Source of the DNA: Costus lasius
Taxonomy: Eukaryota; Streptophyta; Magnoliopsida; Zingiberales; Costaceae
Direction of reading: 5' to 3'
Assembly (NCBI GenBank): GCA_027563935.2
Contig: CM050453.2
Coordinates: forward strand, 14,846,611 to 14,910,610
Length of the DNA: 64,000 nucleotides
A program made the position numbers and the translations under genes. The notes beneath the pieces are model-generated. The model saw only the letters and a list, made by a program, of their open reading frames with translations, was not told the origin of the DNA and ran no database searches. This document shows, one piece after another, positions 33,927-43,918 of the stretch; position 1 is the stretch's first letter, and the number at the start of each line of letters is the position of its first letter.

Positions 33927-34252
33927 AGAATTTTCATCTGGGTCCCTTAATTTGGACCTAAAAATATTTTTTTAAAAAAATAAAAAAAATATTGTATATC
34001 TTGTAAACTATCCAATGGTATCAATAGTGGTGTATTTTAGATCTTGTATACGTATAAAATATCCTATACAAAAATTAATTTTTAATACAATAAATAGTAT
34101 TTTATCTTATATGTGATCTTGTATAGGATATTTTATACGTATACAATATCTAAAATACCTCAATATTAATACCATTGGATAGCTTACAAGATATATAATA
34201 TTTCTAAAAAACATTTTTAGGTCCAAATTAGGGGACGCAGATGAAAATGTCC
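33927..34252. mobile_element. Near-perfect hairpin MITE, about 320 bp
   Basis: TTTTCATCTGGGTCCCTTAA..TTTGGACCTAAAAAT at the left pairs with ATTTTTAGGTCCAAATTAGG..CAGATGAAAA at the right. The arms go on through TTGTAAACTATCCAATGGTAT to the centre near 34,090. It has no coding capacity. It abuts the preceding palindromic element and the end of the PPR-DYW pseudogene. Confidence 0.8.
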
Positions 34253-34267
34253 TATTTCTTCCCCTTC

Positions 34268-36335
34268 TACAAGTTGTTGCAGCGGGGCACGGGCGAAAAC
34301 GCAGCCCTGGACATCCTCAAGTTTTTCATCACCCTAATGGTCATCCCTTTCGGTGTGCTCAGTAGCCCAAAAACCAGGGCCAGCTTCTCACTGTGAACCT
34401 CAACTACCACTCCCTTCCCTTACTCTCCCTCATCCTCCACACCATCCAATTCCGAGCCATTACCACCGCCAACATACCCCTTCTCTCTCATCTTCCCCTC
34501 CAACTCCCTCAACAGCTCCATCGCCTCCCCTTGCCTTGCACCAGCCGGCAATACCTCCCCTGCGAAGAACACGTAAGCAACGTTTTTGATCTCAACCCAG
34601 CTGCAAGCGGGATCCTTTATGATCCCTCGCTTGCTCATCTCCGTCTGAATCCTCGTCGCACCTTCTAACATACTGTTTCCTTAAAAGAACATAATAACAG
34701 AGGGATGGGATTAATAATCCCCAGGGAAAAGAAAATTAATCCCCATATTGGGATAGAGGGATCACGTGCTCCACGTGAGATTCATGTGTATCTAGATGCA
34801 ACCTGGCGAACGTCCGAAGCGTGATCCTCTTCCCTCGTCGCCTCCATGGAAGATCCCCTCGCCCCTTGCCCCACAATGCCCTTTCTTGGGAACTGACGGC
34901 TCCATCACACTCGACTGGATCCGCCACCTCACGGATCTCCTATTCCGGTGGTGGTGGCGGACGACTCTAGGAAGGAGGGAGACGATGACGAGGGGGGCGG
35001 CGACTCCAAGGAGCGGAGGCGGGCGGCCGTCTCCAGTGGAAGGGCGACGAGGGGGTGAACTGCTTCGGAAGGGAGGGAGGGGCAGAGCTCGGCGACTGCC
35101 ACAGATGGGAGGGAGAGGGGCGGCGAACGGCTTCGGAAGGGAGGAACGGCTTCGGAAGGGAGGAATGGAGACGCGAGCACGCGAGCTGCGGAAGAGATAG
35201 GAGGGCGAGGGCTGGACGGCGAGCAACAGCTCCGGAAGAGATAGGAGGGCGAGGGCGGGCTCCGAAAGGGAGGGAGGGGGCAAAACACGGCGACTGCACG
35301 GGATGGGAGGGAAGGAGGCGGCGGATGGCTCAGGAAGGGAGGGGCGCTGGAATGCACACTGCTGGAACGCGCGGGCTCCGGAAGGGAGGAAGGGGCAGAG
35401 CGTGCACGGATGGGAGGAGGGGAGGGCCGGCGGACAGCTCTGGAAGAGAGGAACTGCTCCAGCAGAACGGCGACGAGAGGCAGATGCATGGGACGACGAC
35501 GAGGGGCAGGTGAGTGGGTCGACGACAAGGGCGGATTTTGTTCCGCCGAGTTATCCGCTCGATTTCGAAGGAAGAGAAAACAAGGGATAGAAATTGATTT
35601 TTAGCACCTCTGATTTTCCTTCCTTTCATATATCCCTTTATCGAAACAAAGGATAAAGTACTAATTCATCCTTTCCATCCGTATATCCCTTCAAGGAAAC
35701 GCACTGTAACTGACCCGCTGCTTTGTAGGCGTTCGACATAGCGACGTATGCGCCTGCTACGTTTTGCTTGAACTCCGCAAGCCTCTTACCTGCTTCCATG
35801 GCGATGTCTAACCGCTGGTGCGTCCTGGAAGCTGACAGCAGGGAACTCCACAGCATGATAGCATCATCGCTTTCGGCTTTCACTTGTTTGGAGAGCTCAT
35901 GAGCTTCGTCGAGACGGCCTGCACGGCCGAGCATGTCAACGACACTCGCGTAGTGCTTTGCGCTCGGTGCAATGCCGTGTTTGTCTTCCATCGAGTACAG
36001 GTGCTGAAGGCCAGCGTCCACGAGGCCACAGTGGTTACAAGCATGGAGAAGGCCGAGGAGGGTGATGCTGTTGGGCTTTATTCCTCGAGCAATCATTTCG
36101 TCGAACACTTCCAGTGCGTGGACCCCGAGCCCGTATTTTGCAGCAGTATGATCATGGAGGTGTATGGCACGAAAGAAGGATTTTCTATGTGATTGAACAC
36201 CTTTTTAGAAAGTTCCGCATGGATGCATTTGGAGTACATGTCGATCAACGCACCCGCAATAACCTCATTTGAAGCGCATCCACGCCGGATAACGGACGCA
36301 TGTGCCGATCGTCCCAAACCTAGCGCCTTTTTGAT
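34268..36335 (-). pseudogene. PPR-DYW organelle RNA-editing factor, broken
   Basis: PLS-class PPR proteins bind organelle RNA, and their DYW domain edits C to U. The minus strand reads in order: GLGRSAHASVIRRG and ALIDMYSKC (PPR repeat); then, after a one-base frameshift near 36,150, VFDEMIARGIKPNSITLLGL, YASVVDMLGRAGRLDEA (E motif), and AYVAMSNAYKAAGQL. There a 1-kb transposon interrupts. It resumes at 34,665 with EGATRIQTEMSKRGI and DPACSWVEIKN (E+ motif). After an in-frame TAA at about 34,435 comes [17 protein letters not shown] (DYW domain with the HxE zinc/catalytic motif). The domain is cut at a stop (34,268), so CxxC and DYW are missing. The 5' repeats are lost beyond 36,335. Confidence 0.88.
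34669..35706. mobile_element. PIF/Harbinger-like non-autonomous element inside the PPR gene
   Basis: The ends CATACTGTTTCCTT and the complement of CAGTGCGTTTCCTT are similar, and TAA stands on both sides (34,666-34,668 and 35,707-35,709). Taking out the element and one TAA puts the PPR halves back in one frame (AAGQL followed by EGATRI), which confirms the borders. The inside is very GC-rich with irregular repeats of CGGAAGGGAGGGAGGGGCAG. Long frames on both strands here are composition artefacts. It shares end type with 50,858-51,681 and 41,378-41,694. Confidence 0.85.
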
Positions 36336-36794
36336 TCAGCTGGAGGTGGTTGAAACAGAGCTGGTTAAATAAGTATTTTATTGTTTGGATAAAGCAGCTT
36401 GTAACTTGTCAAAACATGTCAAAATTAATTTTGACCGATCAAAATTATTTTTTAGCCTTTAAACCAGCTTCGTCCTCCCTAATCCAGCGTTTAATCCAAC
36501 GCCGCTGAAGCTTCGTCCCTAATCCAACGCCGCCGAAGCTTCGTCCAAGCGAGGACGAAGCTCGATTACTCCAAGCGCCAAGGTCCTCTACTCGAGCTGC
36601 TTCGTCCAAGCACCACCGGGCTGGGAAGGGAAGCGACCAGCTTCGAGGAAGGAGGGAGGCGAGCGTGTGGCGCTAGGGCTGGCGAAGGGAGGCGGCCAAC
36701 TTCGAGGAAGGATGAAGGTGAGCGGGCAAAGGGAGGCGACCGGTTTCAAGGAAGGAAGGAGGCAAGCGGGCGGCGCTAGGGCTGGCGAAGGGAG
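36336..36794. repeat. GC-rich minisatellite, including inverted GCTTGGACGAAGC units
   Basis: 36,360-36,480 is a MITE-like AT-rich piece. 36,480-36,615 has several GAAGCTTCGTCC/GCTTCGTCCAAGC units, the reverse complement of the minisatellite in the uL15m spacers. 36,615-36,794 has units of GGCGAAGGGAGGCGGCCAACTTCGAGGAAGG type; GGCGCTAGGGCTGGCGAAGG occurs at about 36,668 and 36,769. Confidence 0.6.
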
Positions 36795-38599
36795 GCGGCT
36801 GATAGATCCTGCAAGTGCACGGTCTATCGAAGTAGTAAATAATATCGTTCCCACAGGGAGAAGGTGTCAAGTACCGACCTTTAGTATCATTGAAAGCTAG
36901 ATGGTTCAAACTCGGAATTAAAGAACTGCATTAAAACTAAACTATCGAATCAAGAAGTCGATGACTAACCGGGAAAATACAATTTCAAGAAGTGTTCGGA
37001 ACTTCATATTTTACCACGTTGAATGCTTTATATGCAAAATATTTAATCAAATTGAATTAGAAAACGGATCTCCTTCTCTCGAAGCACAATCCGACAGTAA
37101 ATAACTTAAGGCGATATCTCCTAGGGTACGAATTACCTTCTCTCGAAGCGTAATCCAGTGTCTAGCATAAGCTAATCTCCTACTCTCGTAGCAAAATTAA
37201 CCTAAGAGACCCATTAGGTTCTATGAAAGACCGTAAATCCTCGTGTGACAACGAACGACTCTCGTAATTCTAGTCACAAGTTTAAATGAGCACGATCGAG
37301 TGTTACGATTCACCTCTCGGTACTTCTCGTAACACTTAACACATATAAATGTTTGGCCACAACATAAATACGCAATAAGTGCAACTCATTTAAATAAGTC
37401 AAATTACATAAAATAACACTGAGATACATAATAATGTTTTACATGTGGAAATATGTTCAACGGGCTACGCCCAACCTCCGAACTAGGGTTTTACGCTAAG
37501 AAACACATAGTTACTCAATGAAAACACAAGAAAATATGAAGTCATGCGTCCGGTGATGGCTGCACTGGCAGGTGAACACACCCGTTCTCTGGGCCATGAC
37601 GTGTGCGCTGATACAAAGTGTCGATGCCGATCTGATTACGGCCGTGATGAGCATCCATAACTTCAAAATTTTCCAAAAATTTCCTGTATGATGCTCGCAA
37701 TGTCTTGAACCTTTCCATAACTTCAAATATTCAAAATATTATCAAAAATAGAGGGAAATAACCTGTATGTCATAAACAATTGAAAAATAGTGAAGATTCT
37801 GAACTGAATGGAAAAAGATTCAAAATAATATCATATAAGCAAGACTTAAGCCTAAAAAGATCGTATGAATGGTACTTTAAATCATATCAAAATAGCACTT
37901 ATCAAAATATCACAGACTTAAAATCTTGCTTGTCCTCAAGCAATTAAACTAGCTAGAAACCAAATGGTAATGAAAGAAAGATGTTCTAAAGCTAAAGCAC
38001 TTACTAATATAAAAACCATTACACTTAACCTTCAACCTTAGAAGACAATTGAGATACAATTAATACTGAAAATAGAAATCAATTCGCTAGGTTATACCTC
38101 GGCATCTGAAAAAGGATTAAGCACTATTCATACTAAAACTAAACATTATCATCAATTCCTTCTAAACTCACCAAACTAATCAGAATTCACCGAGATGTAT
38201 TTTTTTTCTAAACTTAGAATCATGAATTATCATCAGTTGGCTCAAGCTACTTCTCTTAATATGTTTTCAACCTTGTTACACGAAAGACAATCATTTGTGA
38301 TGAATGCACCCCCGGTACTTAGTTGGAAAACAGATTCAGAGTGTGTACATCACATAATGAACACAAACTCATTTCTTCATACCTAATCAAAGTTAGAAGA
38401 AAGTGGAGTTGTTCACCCTTACCAAACCCCTTCTTTTTCACATGACTCAACTTATTCTCTTTTTGTGGTTTTATTTTTTTTTCTCGGCAGTGCCAAGTTG
38501 GATGAAACCTTTGGAGTCATCTTCACTTAGGTACCACTGCCCCTTTTTATTTCCCAAATTTGTTTTTTTTTTACATCCTTGGTATCTCCTTCTTAGATG
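36795..38599. mobile_element. Likely LTR-retroelement piece, no coding region
   Basis: It begins TGATAGATCCTGCAAGTGCACGG...GTTCCCACAGGGAGAAGG, a phrase I associate with LTRs of a widespread plant retroelement group; this is memory, not a search. The rest is non-coding with a run of CTCTCGAAGCACAATCC-type phrases. The right border is the start of duplication copy 2. No target duplication was found. Confidence 0.35.
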
Positions 38600-39189
38600 G
38601 TTCACTGAAAGGAATTCAATAAATAAAATAAAGTCATAGTATATAATTGTGCTGTAAAACTAGATCAGAAGAAAAGTTTACCTAGTGAATATCATTCATG
38701 CTACAATATCATTCATGCTCAATTATAATCTAAAGGCAAGGTAGCTGTGTAAAAGTAGACATGATTTGAAGCACTTTAACCAAAGAACAAACATATTTTC
38801 ATGCCACAATGGTAACTCTGACTAGCTGAATTACTCAGACAAATAGAGATAACATAAGCATCACAGACTTAGGATTGGGCACAGGTGTGCAAAAGATAAG
38901 CATGAAAAACATCTATGAAACTCAGTGTGTATGAAACATCACATAACATAGCACTAACACATGAAAAACCAAAGTCTTAAAAGGAACAGTACATGATTAC
39001 TGACTAACACATACTAAGAGGGAAACCCTCTACCCACGACAAAAGAACTGCATAGTCTCCGATGCAGTCAAAAGTACAGAATAACATTGCAAAGTAAGCA
39101 ACTTACTAAATATTAACCAAGTCATATGAGATGTATTACCTGAGTGGGTTGAAGTAGCAGCTATGTTAGAAGAATTACCAATTGCAAGA
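38600..39189. other. AT-rich non-coding part of duplication copy 2
   Basis: Counterpart of 2,368-3,049, with scattered substitutions. No gene is seen. Confidence 0.4.
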
Positions 39190-39880
39190 GCCTATTTAGT
39201 CATTTCCTGAACAGTTTCAGCAGTAAGTGTTTCAAATGTAGCCTTTGAATTGGTGACTGTTGCTGCTGATGTATATGAGCTCATTTTTTTGTTGCGCATG
39301 TTTCTAGAAGATGGTTTTGGGCGATTGTTGACTGTGTGACTATTTTTCTTACAGTAGGTACACTGTGATTGATTCATGGTATAATTGCGAGCTACGTGAC
39401 CATTCTTCTTACATTTCTAACATTGTACCTTTGACATATCTCTAGAATTTGCTACTATAACCAATGAGTCATTTGGCTTACTTACAGACATTTTTCGTAT
39501 CTCTTCAGTTATTAGTTCAGAAAGTGCAGCATCGACAGAAGGTAATGGAGATCTATAAAGAATCGCAATACGAATAGTTTCAAAAGAATCCTCCAATGCC
39601 ATAAGAAGTTGAACTAGACGACCTTCCTCTCTATACTTGTAATAGAGCTCAGCATCCACTCTCCATTTGGGTTCCATGAAAGCAAGTTGATCCCAAATAA
39701 TAGATATATTAGTATAAAATTCAGAAACAGATTGTCCTGGTTGTTGTTTAATATTTTGAATATCAATCTCAAGTTTATATCGAAGAGCAAAATTGGTTTG
39801 ATTGTACCTTGTGGCAAGAAAATTTCATATCTCTCTTGTTGTGTTAAACTTGTTGAATTACATACTAATAGAGGGACTTA
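39190..39880 (-). mobile_element. Ty1/copia-type gag fragment, copy 2
   Basis: Counterpart of 3,050-3,640: IWDQLAFMEPKW, AELYYKYREEGRLVQLLM, SPLPSVDAALSELITEE, then after a stop the damaged zinc knuckle CTYCKKNSHTVNN. It differs from copy 1 by a few substitutions. No other retroelement domain is present. Confidence 0.75.
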
Positions 39881-41374
39881 CAGTGCTGGCAATCCAAGTA
39901 GTAATTTTGTTGTTGTTGATTTTCCATTCTTTAAATTTATCTATATCAATAGGACATTTACAGTCATCAGTAACATATTTCCATAATCCACATCTCTTTC
40001 AAAAGGTTCGCATAAGATAAGACCACTGACTGCAATTAGATCTATCTAATTTAATGTTGATCGGTAGTATTTCTTGCCATTATGTTAAATACTATATATC
40101 TTTATATCACTCTTTTATAACTTAACTTAAGTGGTAAAAGGCCCAAGGCGTTATCCACTCAAGCCTTAAAGAATAATATGTAAATATATAGTATTAAACC
40201 ATATATGAAGAAGAACAATGTCAACTAAAATCACAAAACTGAGATGCGACTTTTGTGCAGGCAATCGAATTGAAGATGATGGCAATGTCTTCACTGAAAA
40301 TATAATTGGATGGAAATCAATTTTGACCAGTCAAAATTGAATTCCACCAATCTTTCATAAAGGCTGAGATAAACAATTTTGGATTCTGAAATTAGGTCAA
40401 AATTGGAGTTGACCAAATTGAGAGGAGTGTTTGCTCTTCTTGCTTTTTCTTGTAAATTGAAGAGGACGAAGTGTCCTGGATTTCGAGGGCAGGGGCAGAT
40501 GTGTCATGATCGACAGCGAACGCTGTGGATTGATAGCGAGCGGCGTTGACAGGCGGCCACGACGTCGTTGCCAGAAGAAAAGGCGGTGGCAGAATTCGGA
40601 CTGATGAACAGCAGATTCAGCCGCTGAATGATCAGCGACTTTTCGAGCAAACGATTTTGACGCTGAAGATTTCGTCCAAGACGAAATCGGATGATTGAAA
40701 AAAGAAATTGATTTCTTCAGGACAGACGAAATCAAGGCGGCGCTGGCGTTGGCGCATGGGTCGGCAGATTTTCTGGTGGATTTGGATCTTATCGAAGAAC
40801 TCAGAGAGGTGGGCGGAGAAGCCTAGGGCGTTGACGACGACTGAATCTGGCGGCAAGGTTTAACGTCACAATCGGAAATAATCTATGACGCAGAGGGAGA
40901 GCCGGATGACTGAATCTGGAGGGAAAGAACCGTCGATGTTGAAGATGTCGTGGCCAAGGAAGATGCGGACGGCCCACGAACGGCTAAAAGCGTTGCCGAC
41001 CACGAACGGGCACAGCAGACGCGGAAGAACTCGAGGAAGAAGATACGAAAAAATCCGTGGGATTATCTGTTGCAGAGATGGCAGGATTTGCTTAAGCGGA
41101 CGAATCAGAATGTTACTGGCGACGTCGGACGAGTCAGCGTCATTAGGCGGATGAATCAGGACGCTGAGCTAATTGCCTCTTCTTTCGAGCAAAGCAACGG
41201 ACGCAGAAGGTGTCACTAGCAACGAAGCATAGAAGATGTCACGCTCGCAGATCAAAGACGGAGCCACGTCCTGGATGAAGCCGCTCGAGTACGTCTGAAC
41301 CAGAGACGATGGAATGAAATAGAGACTCAGCAATCTGAGATAGTTGCCGCAAGCAAAGTCCGTGGATAAAACCC
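39881..41374. other. AT-rich flank and GC-rich block, copy 2
   Basis: Counterpart of 3,641-5,110. Here the minus-strand frame (40,735-40,397) and the plus-strand frame (40,950-41,219) are both shorter than in copy 1, owing to indels near 40,445 and 41,225. No recognised protein. Confidence 0.35.
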
Positions 41375-41377
41375 TAA

Positions 41378-41694
41378 TGGTCTGTTTCCTTGGGAGGAAA
41401 ACTAGAGGGAAAAGAAAGAAAAATAAGTTTTATTGTTTCCTTGGGCGGAAGGAAAAATTTGAGTGGAAAAGTAGATAGAAAATTTTGTAACTTTTCCTCC
41501 AAAACTTTTCCGCCCGAATCGGACGGAAAAGTTGGAGAAAACAAACGCCACTTCGCCCGACCTTCAAAATTAATTTTCCTTCCACTTTTCTTTCCTTCCA
41601 AGGAAACAAGATAATTTTTTTTTCTTTCCCTAGAGTTCTTTCCTTACAGTTTTTCATTCCTTACAATTTTTCTTCCCTCTAAGGAAACAGAGGG
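41378..41694. mobile_element. PIF/Tourist-like MITE with TAA duplication
   Basis: The ends GGTCTGTTTCCTTGGGAGG and the complement of CCCTCTGTTTCCTTAGAGGG are flanked by TAA (41,375-41,377 and 41,695-41,697); the flanking identity even reads TAAT on both sides. It is rich in TTTTCC/GGAAAA. Its counterpart at 5,111-5,445 has a damaged left end. Confidence 0.75.
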
Positions 41695-41697
41695 TAA

Positions 41698-42854
41698 TCG
41701 ACGATAGAAAAAGAGCGGCTATAAAACCCTATCTCTGATACCATATTAACATAAAAATTATATTTTTATTAACTTGTTAATATGTTTACAATCATACCTA
41801 TATATACAGGCGTCTTAGTCTATATTTAGTATAGAATATTAATATTAATATTAACAGATTTAAGAGGTTTTGATGCAAACAGTTTGATTTGTCCTTAAAA
41901 GTTAAAAGGAGTGGGTTTAAACAGAATGAGTAGTCCCTCTCTTGGACGAACAAGCTCGACAACATGCAGCTACTCGGCTGCTTAACGGCGTCGATTGCTT
42001 GGACGAAGAAGAAGAAGATGGCGGCATCCACAATTGTACAAAGCTTATCAACGACGTCCATCGCATGGACGAAGCTGGCGGCGGCGTCCCTAGCTAGGAC
42101 GAAGCTTCTCGGACATCACTTGGACGCAACTGCTCGGAGGTGTCCCTTGGATGAAGCTGATATTCAGAGATTTGATGCGAGGTCTATTCTTTTGCTCGGC
42201 AACCTTCCTCTGCTTGGCATCCATCGCTTTGATGCGAGATCTTTAGAGATTTGATGCTGGTGATAAATTTTGATACCCTCTTAGAATTTTGATGCATGAT
42301 ATTTAAGGATTTGATGCCAAATAGTTTAGGATGTGATGCTATCTTATATTAATGTCGAATATCATTTAAACAATTGAATTTGATTGTCATACTTTCATCG
42401 CCTCATCCATCTTCTTTTGGTGTTCCTCTCTCAGCAACGTCCTTTGATCGTGTGGTTACAAGAAATTCAAGAAGACCTCCAGCAATCAGATTGCCTTGAG
42501 TTTAATGACTTGAAATGTGTAGTAAAAATACTTTGTAATATGTATGGAATCATATTTTTCCTTTTATGAAATTTAGTATATTTAATTAGTCTAAAAATTT
42601 ATTTTCATTATAAATCTGTATATATTTTCAATGCATATACAAACTTCCACTTAATAATATAACAATCACTTATAAGTAGCTAACCAGCCAAAGCTATAAG
42701 CTATTTTACCCAAACAGCTTAATATTTTTTCAACCGGTCAAACTAGCCTTGGTTAAACTAGCTCCAGCTATAAGCACCAGTTGCCCCAAATTGGCCCAAA
42801 ATAATGTGCCCCAGCTGTCGGCGGTTTACGCCCACATTATCGCATGCTCTAGTC
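41698..42854 (+). repeat. uL15m upstream spacer, copy in duplication 2
   Basis: Counterpart of 5,446-6,599, with the CTTGGACGAAGC minisatellite at about 41,940-42,165 and the same MITE-like and leader sequence before the ATG at 42,855. Confidence 0.7.
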
Positions 42855-43105
42855 ATGCGGCGGTGCCGCCTCTGCCTCCTCTCTAATCTTGCCCAACCGT
42901 CGCTCCTACCTCGGGCATATTACCACCCCTCACTACCTTCGTTGTTCTGCTTGCGAGAACCTTCGCACCAGTGTCTACTGCAGCTTCGATGGAGATGTTT
43001 TCTTGGACACCCAGTGGGATCTTTAGATCCTCTTTCAGTGGTATGGCAATAGGATGATCATCAATAACAAGCCTATTGAGGCTGAACAATCTAAGGGACA
43101 ACAAG
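42855..43105 (+). pseudogene. MRPL15: uL15m exon 1 pseudogene, copy A'
   Basis: ATG then MRRCRLCLLSNLAQP, with the same one-base loss in the CCCCT run as copy A, so the lesion predates the segmental duplication. The LRLNNLRDNKG part is followed by the same unrelated purine-rich sequence (to about 43,281). No donor and no uL15 RNA-binding part. Confidence 0.8.
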
Positions 43106-43284
43106 GGAGAAAAGCACATTTGGAGAGGATGGCGAGCGGTAGAGGATGGAGAGGCGAGCGCGATAGGATAGTGAGAGCGACGAGGCAATTGCAAGGAGGA
43201 GACAAGCAAGATCAAGCGAAGGAGGAGACGAGCAGGATTGGGCGAGCAAAAGGAAAGATAAAGGTGAAGGGAAAAAGGTAAGTT

Positions 43285-43396
43285 CTATTTTTTTTATTTT
43301 TTTATCACCGAGCTCAGCTAGAGGTAAAGATATGCGCCTTCAAGTAGAAGCATTCAACACGTTAAAGTGTTGCAAAGCCCCGCTCCAACTTTTTGG
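43285..43396. mobile_element. Copy-2-specific insert with T-rich end
   Basis: About 100 bp are present here but absent at 7,018 in copy 1. The insert starts after a T-rich run and reads ATCACCGAGCTCAGCTAGAGG, ending near CCGCTCCAACTTTTTGGG. The size and A/T-rich end (on the minus strand) fit a SINE-like insertion. No Pol III boxes are clear. Confidence 0.4.
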
Positions 43397-43806
43397 GCTA
43401 TGTGTTCTGCCCCTGCCCCCACGCGGCCCGCAAGTGGCGGCACACTACCAAACGGGGCCTTAATCTCTTAAAGCTAAGTGAGGTTACTTACCCACATTGG
43501 TTATATGTAAATGTACTCATTCAACAATGATAAATCAAATGCTATACTTTATTATAATGCATATGAAGTAAGCTACACAGAATATCAACACCAAAACAAA
43601 ATAATGCACATCGTTGTTCACATAATTGGTGCATTTCAATTTACATCATAATAAAATTTCAGTCCCAAGAAATATAAAATTAGATAACACTAGTATATCC
43701 TCCAGTCAAACATAAAATAGCGTAGACAGTCTAATAGCGTTAAGATTCAGAATTAATTTCAATAGAAGAATGAGGGAACTCAATAATGGAAAACGTGAAA
43801 CATTCT

Positions 43807-43918
43807 CAACTCCCTGAGCGAACGTGAAACATTCTCGAAGGTAGTACGTCTAGTAACATCATAAACGAGCAATGCACCTACTGCTCCTCGATAGTAAGCA
43901 CTTGTGATGGCTCGATAT
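43807..43918 (-). pseudogene. RabA exon-2 pseudogene, truncated copy
   Basis: After the TGCAG acceptor it reads [20 protein letters not shown] and [16 protein letters not shown], then breaks at about 43,807. GAACGTGAAACATTCTC-like sequence has been repeated at the break and the remaining two thirds (NKSD, SALES, Cys tail) are gone. It is a further shortened copy of 7,473-7,947. Confidence 0.85.

Noticed and set aside
34796..35600. Several 100-200-codon frames on both strands
   Set aside because: All are inside the GC-rich core of the transposon in the PPR gene; low-complexity Arg/Gly or Pro/Ser strings.
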